Shown: in pieces, positions 60,042 to 64,000 of the stretch
How positions within the stretch are numbered: position 1 is the stretch's first letter
How the letters are laid out: the number at the start of each line of letters is the position of its first letter
DNA from: Algibacter sp045066735
GTDB lineage: Bacteria > Bacteroidota > Bacteroidia > Flavobacteriales > Flavobacteriaceae
Length of the DNA stretch: 64,000 bases
Assembly (NCBI RefSeq): GCF_045066735.1
Contig: NZ_JBISHH010000025.1
Location: 186,001-250,000 of the forward strand
Direction: 5' to 3'
Made by a program: the position numbers and the translations under genes
The notes under the pieces: model-generated
Seen by the model: only the letters and a program-made list of their open reading frames with translations
Databases searched by the model: none
What the model was told of the DNA's origin: nothing

Positions 60042-60746
60042 CTAAAGTGAACAATCCATACTAGACGAAACAGCATCGTAAACTGGAGCAGGCGAGAGGT
60101 AAGGAATCCCTAAACCTAAGCCACGAATAATAAAAAGAGCTCCAATAATTATTACAAACACCGGAATGGCTTTCTGAATTTTTTGTCTAGCCGTACCTTT
60201 CAAAAATTGAGAAAAGTAAATAGCCGTTGTCATTAAAGGAATAGTGCCTAAGCCAAAACAGGCCATATACAAACTGCCATTTAAGGCGTTTCCGCCAGCA
60301 ATAGCAGCAAAAACAGCCATGTATACTAGGCCACAAGGTAAAAAACCGTTTAAAAAACCTATAGTTAAAAAGGTGTCCAAGGTTTTTCTCTTCATAGCAG
60401 AACCTAAAGAAGATTTTACTTTAGAAATAATACGGTAAATAGGTTTAGAGAAATTGTATTTATTAAATGTTTTCTGCGGTATTAAAACCACTAAAATCAT
60501 TAAAATACCTATAAAAATAGAAAGTTGTTGTTGAAAACCAAATAAGTATAAACTCTTGCCAATTAACCCGAAAACAAGACCAATAATACTATAGGCCAGC
60601 AATCTGCCAAAATGATAAATACCAATTTGTAATACTTTTTTTAAAGCATTATTTCGATCTACCGGAAGCATAAAAGCAATCGGGCCACACATGCCCACAC
60701 AATGAAAACTACCTAATAGGCCGAGTATAAATGCAGAGAAAAGCAT
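60042..60746 (-). CDS. SafE/TauE-like membrane protein of the cbb3 cluster
   Basis: A 234-residue protein with six or more membrane helices. It starts FILGLLGSFHCVGMCGPIAFML, the CxxxC-bearing first helix of the sulfite-exporter TauE/SafE type found beside cytochrome cbb3 genes (CcoS/CcoI neighbourhood), with a later GFLNGFLPCGLVYMAVFAA in the middle. Its role is probably copper or metal handling for oxidase assembly, by context. It follows fixH by 1 base and is last in the minus-strand cco operon. Confidence 0.87.
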   Translation of the reverse strand: MLFSAFILGLLGSFHCVGMCGPIAFMLPVDRNNALKKVLQIGIYHFGRLLAYSIIGLVFGLIGKSLYLFGFQQQLSIFIGILMILVVLIPQKTFNKYNFSKPIYRIISKVKSSLGSAMKRKTLDTFLTIGFLNGFLPCGLVYMAVFAAIAGGNALNGSLYMACFGLGTIPLMTTAIYFSQFLKGTARQKIQKAIPVFVIIIGALFIIRGLGLGIPYLSPAPVYDAVSSSMDCSL

Positions 60747-60747
60747 G

Positions 60748-61197
60748 TTAATAACTTATAGATTCTTTAAATAAATAAGAATTTCCCTTATATTGCCAGT
60801 CAATTTTAATGTTCCAACGACCATCTACCAAACGTTTGTCAGGTATGAGCAAAGTAGAATTAGACAGTGAAACAATCGAGGTTTCAAAGTCAAGTTGTTT
60901 GTTAGATGGTCTATATAGGAACACTTTTCCTGTTATAGTTTTATAATCAAGTCCTTCTGGGAAATCAATTTTTAGGCCAGCATCTGTACGTGTGTAGCTA
61001 ATGTTTGCCGATAATTCGTTAGATTTATTAAGTTTATTAATATCGTTTTGATATTGCAATTCTGCACCGTAATAATCCTCCGTTACCAATTCACTTTCAT
61101 AGCGTTCGTCCACGAACATGGTAATAACAAAGTACATTATAAACGATATAAAACCCACAAATGCTAAAACAACTCCGGTTCCCCAATTAAATTTCAT
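60748..61197 (-). CDS. fixH: FixH/CcoH-family oxidase assembly protein
   Basis: A 149-residue membrane protein with one N-terminal helix (about 7-29, VLAFVGFISFIMYFVITMFV) then a periplasmic beta-sandwich domain. ESELVTEDYYGAELQYQNDINKLN is the characteristic FixH segment. FixH is needed to assemble cbb3 oxidase with the FixI copper pump. Between ccoG and the SafE-like gene, same strand; a 253-base spacer with a GC-rich repeat separates it from ccoG. Confidence 0.9.
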   Translation of the reverse strand: MKFNWGTGVVLAFVGFISFIMYFVITMFVDERYESELVTEDYYGAELQYQNDINKLNKSNELSANISYTRTDAGLKIDFPEGLDYKTITGKVFLYRPSNKQLDFETSIVSLSNSTLLIPDKRLVDGRWNIKIDWQYKGNSYLFKESISY

Positions 61198-61260
61198 TTC
61201 AATACTTTTTTTTTATTTCCGCGAAAGCAAAAATGTATCATTAATAATCTCTTTTTTTAG

Positions 61261-61350
61261 GGGCATTCCCCTAACGGGTCGGGCTTTTCGTTACAAGTCC
61301 TCGCACCTCCTACGTCGGGCTTTGGGCTATTCACTTCAATCCCTAATGCA
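61261..61350. repeat. GC-rich flavobacterial intergenic repeat element
   Basis: About 90 bases far richer in G+C than the surroundings. On the minus strand it begins GCATTAGGGATTGAAGTG and ends GAAAGCCCGACCCG... TTAGGGG, with AGCCC, GCCCGAC and GGG tracts. I recognise this pattern as the small element scattered in many flavobacterial genomes. Only this copy lies in the window. The plus-strand reading frame over it has no protein-like features. Confidence 0.6.
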
Positions 61351-61450
61351 TCATCCGCCAGAACCTTTTCTTCTACCAAGATCAAATACTTTCAACAAGC
61401 TGTTTTGTTCTTTTCATGAAGCGTAATTAGGAGTAACTTCAACTGAAAAT

Positions 61451-62875
61451 TTATTTAAAGCTCCGTGGTCCTAAAAAGTTAGCCGTAGTCGTTTCAATTA
61501 ATTTATCACCAGAGTAAATGCCAATTTTTATTTTATTTCTATCACCACTTAAGGCTGCATTGTTTATTTCAACAAATAAAGTTCCTTTAGATATTTCTTG
61601 TCTAGGTACTATAAAGTGATCATTGGTTGCAACTAATTTTAATTCACCTTTGTGCGACATTAATTTAAAGCTAACTGCTTCAATATCTTTAGATGTTTTA
61701 TTAACCAATTTATAAGTAAACACATTACTAATAATGTTGTTGTCTTTATGTTCATAAAGTTGGCCAGGTAATCTTAAAATAGTAGCTTCCACATCGTTTC
61801 TTAGAAAAAGCATACCAGTTAGTAATCCGATCAAAATAGCTAAAACAGCCGTATAGCCCTTCATTCGAGCTGTGAATTTAAACGGTGTTTTCTTTTCTAT
61901 GTTCTCCTCACTAGCATAACGAATTAACCCTTTTGGAAGGTTAATACTTTCCATAATATTATCGCACTCATCAATACAGGCTGTACAGTTTACACATTCT
62001 AATTGCGTACCGTTTCTAATATCAATACCTGTAGGGCAAACGTTTACGCATTGCATACAGTCAATACAATCTCCATGGCCTAAAGCTTCACGATCTTCAT
62101 TTTTTCTGAATTTTTTTCTGCCATTTTCTGCCTCGCCTCGTTTGTGGTCGTAGGCAACAACAATAGATTTTGTGTCTAAAAGCGCGCCTTGCAATCTCCC
62201 ATAAGGACATGCTATAATACAAACTTGCTCTCTAAACCAAGCAAAGACAAAGTAGAATACTGCGGTAAAAATAGTTAAAGACACTAATGTGTTTAAGTGT
62301 TCTGCAGGGCCGTCGGTGATGTAGGATATTAGTGTATCGCTACCAATTAAATATGCTAAAAATACATTCGCTATAATAAACGATATTAAAATAAAAATTA
62401 CCGTTTTTAATACTTTTTTTCTAATCTTTTCAGCATTCCAGGGCATTTTTGCTAAACGCATTTGTTTACCTCTATCGCCTTCAATCCAATACTCAATTCG
62501 TCTGAAAACCATTTCCATGAAAATGGTTTGCGGACATATCCATCCGCAGAAAATACGCCCAAATGCAACTGTAAATAGCGCTACGAATACAACGCCAATA
62601 ATCATCGATATTACAAATAGATGAAAATCTTGAGGCCAAAATGGAAATCCAAAAATATTAAATCGCCTCTCAAGAATATTAAACATTAAAAACTGGTTTC
62701 CATTAATTTTAATAAATGGAGCGAGTAATAAAAATGCTAGTAATGCGTAGCTTACGTATTTACGATATTTGTAAAACTTACCACTCGGTTTTTTAGGAAA
62801 AACCCAAGCACGTTTACCATCTTCGGTAACTGTACCAATAGAGTCTCTAAATGTTTCGTTTTCTGGCGTTTCCAC
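61451..62875 (-). CDS. ccoG: Cytochrome c oxidase accessory protein CcoG (FixG)
   Basis: A 474-residue membrane ferredoxin with about five helices. Two ferredoxin-type clusters are evident: CIDCMQCVNVCPTGIDI and CVNCTACIDECDNIM (about 260-300). An earlier CGWICPQTIFMEMVFRR is the NosR/CcoG CxxxCP motif. The C-terminal Ig-like domain (about 365-470) is the FixG_C type. CcoG reduces copper for cbb3 assembly. Between ccoP and fixH, minus strand. Confidence 0.94.
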   Translation of the reverse strand: METPENETFRDSIGTVTEDGKRAWVFPKKPSGKFYKYRKYVSYALLAFLLLAPFIKINGNQFLMFNILERRFNIFGFPFWPQDFHLFVISMIIGVVFVALFTVAFGRIFCGWICPQTIFMEMVFRRIEYWIEGDRGKQMRLAKMPWNAEKIRKKVLKTVIFILISFIIANVFLAYLIGSDTLISYITDGPAEHLNTLVSLTIFTAVFYFVFAWFREQVCIIACPYGRLQGALLDTKSIVVAYDHKRGEAENGRKKFRKNEDREALGHGDCIDCMQCVNVCPTGIDIRNGTQLECVNCTACIDECDNIMESINLPKGLIRYASEENIEKKTPFKFTARMKGYTAVLAILIGLLTGMLFLRNDVEATILRLPGQLYEHKDNNIISNVFTYKLVNKTSKDIEAVSFKLMSHKGELKLVATNDHFIVPRQEISKGTLFVEINNAALSGDRNKIKIGIYSGDKLIETTTANFLGPRSFK

Positions 62876-62910
62876 TGTTTTTTGAATTTAACCTGTTAAG
62901 GCTATTTGTT

Positions 62911-62951
62911 TTTTAGATTAATCAGGTTTTTAAACCCCGATTAATCTAAAA
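62911..62951. other. Long inverted repeat between ccoP and ccoG
   Basis: Arms TTTTAGATTAATC and GATTAATCTAAAA (13 bases, perfect) with an inner complementary GGTTT/AAACC, giving a stable mRNA hairpin. On the minus strand it is followed by A-rich sequence, not a T-run, so mRNA processing or 3' protection of the ccoP part is more likely than termination. Confidence 0.5.
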
Positions 62952-62973
62952 TTATTGAGTTCAGTATATCTTG

Positions 62974-63873
62974 TTAATTGGCTTGTGCTGTTTCTTCAAT
63001 TTCTGCTTCCCAAATATCACCTTGTGGGTCTTTAGGGTTTGCTGGTGTTGTACCTTGTAAGCTTAATACATAACTAGATACTTGTGCCATTTGCGCAGGT
63101 TTAAGTTGTGCTTTCCAAGCAATCATTCCTTTTCCAGAACGTCCACCTTCAGATATGGTTTTAAACACGTTTTTAATATCACCACCTAAAATCCAGTATT
63201 TATCTGTTAAGTTCGGGCCTATTCCACCACCACCATCTGCCATATGGCAGGCGACACAGTTGGTTTCAAAAATAGTTTGCCCTGCTTTTAGATCTGATGC
63301 ATCTGTTAATAACGTTACGGTATTAATATCTACTAAATCTTTAGCTGTTTTTTTGTACTCTTCAATTGCAATTCTGGCTTCTGCCAATTCGTTTTCTAAT
63401 TCATCGAATTGGTTGTCTCCATTAAATACTTGATATCTAAACATGTAAACAACAGCGAATACAATAGATATATAAAAAGCATATACCCACCATGGTGGTA
63501 AATTATTATCTAATTCTTTTATACCATCGTAATTATGATCTAGAATTATTTCGCCTTCTTGTTCAATTGGTTTTTGCCCTAACAATTTAGTGTAGGTTTC
63601 TTTGATCCAAGTGAATTTATAGCCAAATTCTTTTTCAGCTAAGAAACGTGCTTTAGCTTCTTCATCTAATTTATGAAGCATAACATTTTCCAATGCGCCA
63701 ATAACACCTTCAATAGCAATTAAAATTAATAGTACTAAAATTAAAAATAATTGAACGGCAGTAAATTCAATAAAAGCAGGCTTTTCGCCAGAATCTACAA
63801 AGTATTCTGTTGCTGCGAAAATTATAAAAAAGGCTACGGGAATTCGTATCCAAGATGGAATTAGTTTTCTCAT
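62974..63873 (-). CDS. ccoP: Cytochrome cbb3 oxidase subunit CcoP, single haem
   Basis: A 299-residue membrane cytochrome c. Two helices near the N-terminus (about 10-60), a CcoP N-terminal segment (LDNNLPPWWVYAFYISIVFAVVYMF, about 121-145) and one cytochrome c domain (about 190-280). The haem-binding CVACH is at 206-210 and an axial Met lies near SGKGMIAW. Proteobacterial CcoP carries two haem c groups; only one CxxCH is here. Overlaps ccoQ by 4 bases. Confidence 0.94.
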   Translation of the reverse strand: MRKLIPSWIRIPVAFFIIFAATEYFVDSGEKPAFIEFTAVQLFLILVLLILIAIEGVIGALENVMLHKLDEEAKARFLAEKEFGYKFTWIKETYTKLLGQKPIEQEGEIILDHNYDGIKELDNNLPPWWVYAFYISIVFAVVYMFRYQVFNGDNQFDELENELAEARIAIEEYKKTAKDLVDINTVTLLTDASDLKAGQTIFETNCVACHMADGGGGIGPNLTDKYWILGGDIKNVFKTISEGGRSGKGMIAWKAQLKPAQMAQVSSYVLSLQGTTPANPKDPQGDIWEAEIEETAQAN

Positions 63874-64000
63874 AATATATCTTCGTTTTGAGTTTCTAAA
63901 GGCAGGTTGCTAACTTGTTTTAAGTAGTCTTTTTTTGCTGTAATAACCCACCAAAAAAGGAGTACAAAAAAAGTAAAGAATATCACTAACGAAATTATCG
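63870..64000 (-). CDS. ccoQ: CcoQ-like cbb3 oxidase subunit, N-terminal part beyond the window
   Basis: Partial: only the last 43 or so residues are seen, running in from the right edge. One membrane helix (ISLVIFFTFFVLLFWWVI) is followed by the short basic tail TAKKDYLKQVSNLPL. This is the CcoQ/FixQ plan. Its stop codon overlaps the ccoP start codon (ATGA), so translation is coupled. ccoN and ccoO are expected just outside the window. Confidence 0.78.
   Translation of the reverse strand, partial: IISLVIFFTFFVLLFWWVITAKKDYLKQVSNLPLETQNEDIL

Noticed and set aside
61118..61426. Plus-strand open frame over the spacer between fixH and ccoG
   Set aside because: It overlaps the fixH start and the GC-rich repeat element, has no family-like motifs and mirrors the repeat; no gene is supported.

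Overview
The window looks like a marine, aerobic flavobacterium (Bacteroidota, Flavobacteriia). The DNA is AT-rich and promoters carry TAnnTTTG-type -7 boxes without Shine-Dalgarno sites. Typical flavobacterial genes are present: a hybrid two-component regulator, a LETM1-related protein, a TonB receptor with a CarboxypepD_reg plug, and a cbb3 oxidase cluster with single-haem CcoP. The many FGly sulfatases beside GH2, GH16 and GH30 enzymes point to life on sulfated red-algal galactans.

Region 1 (1-24511, all minus strand) is a polysaccharide-utilisation locus. It holds five S1-type sulfatases (the first cut by the window edge), two GH2 enzymes (one lacking the catalytic acid/base Glu), a GH16 of the agarase/porphyranase/carrageenase type, a GH30 and a nucleoside-hydrolase-like secreted protein. 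A small Crp/Fnr-linked group (GlcG/HbpS protein, a propeller-Dabb fusion, an SDR) sits near its end. A giant hybrid two-component regulator (20255-24511) is the likely inducer. No SusC/SusD pair lies in the window.

Region 2 (24785-32256, plus strand, divergent from the regulator) is one tight operon. It encodes a zinc alcohol dehydrogenase (L-galactonate 5-dehydrogenase-like), altronate dehydratase UxaA, tagaturonate reductase UxaB, a COG3618 lactonase, an SDR sugar dehydrogenase, a FucP-type permease and a RhaM-type mutarotase, and ends in a strong terminator. Together these give a complete route from L-galactose to 2-keto-3-deoxygluconate. With the GH16, sulfatases and GH2s this makes porphyran (D-galactose/L-galactose-6-sulfate) the best substrate guess for the whole locus.

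Region 3 (32643-39908) is a light/oxidative-stress-flavoured set: a photolyase-like FAD protein without the N-terminal antenna domain, two DoxX-like proteins, glutathione peroxidase, GTP cyclohydrolase I, a pyruvoyl-tetrahydropterin-synthase-like enzyme, a flavin amine oxidase, a DUF2237 protein, an MtfA-like peptidase and a TMEM220 protein. Two copies of a long inverted repeat (TTGTTTAA-N16-TTAAACAA) lie upstream of genes here.

Region 4 (40336-49962) holds a secreted five-blade-propeller-like protein, a LysE transporter, a LytS/LytTR two-component pair followed by a secreted-protein operon (Lcl_C, YHYH, YwqK, SCO), a stand-alone LpxD and a LETM1-related protein.

Region 5 (50119-57541) contains two DUF4331 proteins, a TPR lipoprotein and a TonB receptor facing a YceI / ECF sigma / anti-sigma operon. 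A decayed duplicate of the 3' end of the anti-sigma gene lies between them. Region 6 (57655-64000) is a low-oxygen respiration block: hemN behind an Fnr-like box, a tandem universal stress protein, and the tail of a cbb3 oxidase operon (ccoQ, ccoP, ccoG, fixH, SafE). A GC-rich element of the kind scattered through flavobacterial genomes interrupts that operon.
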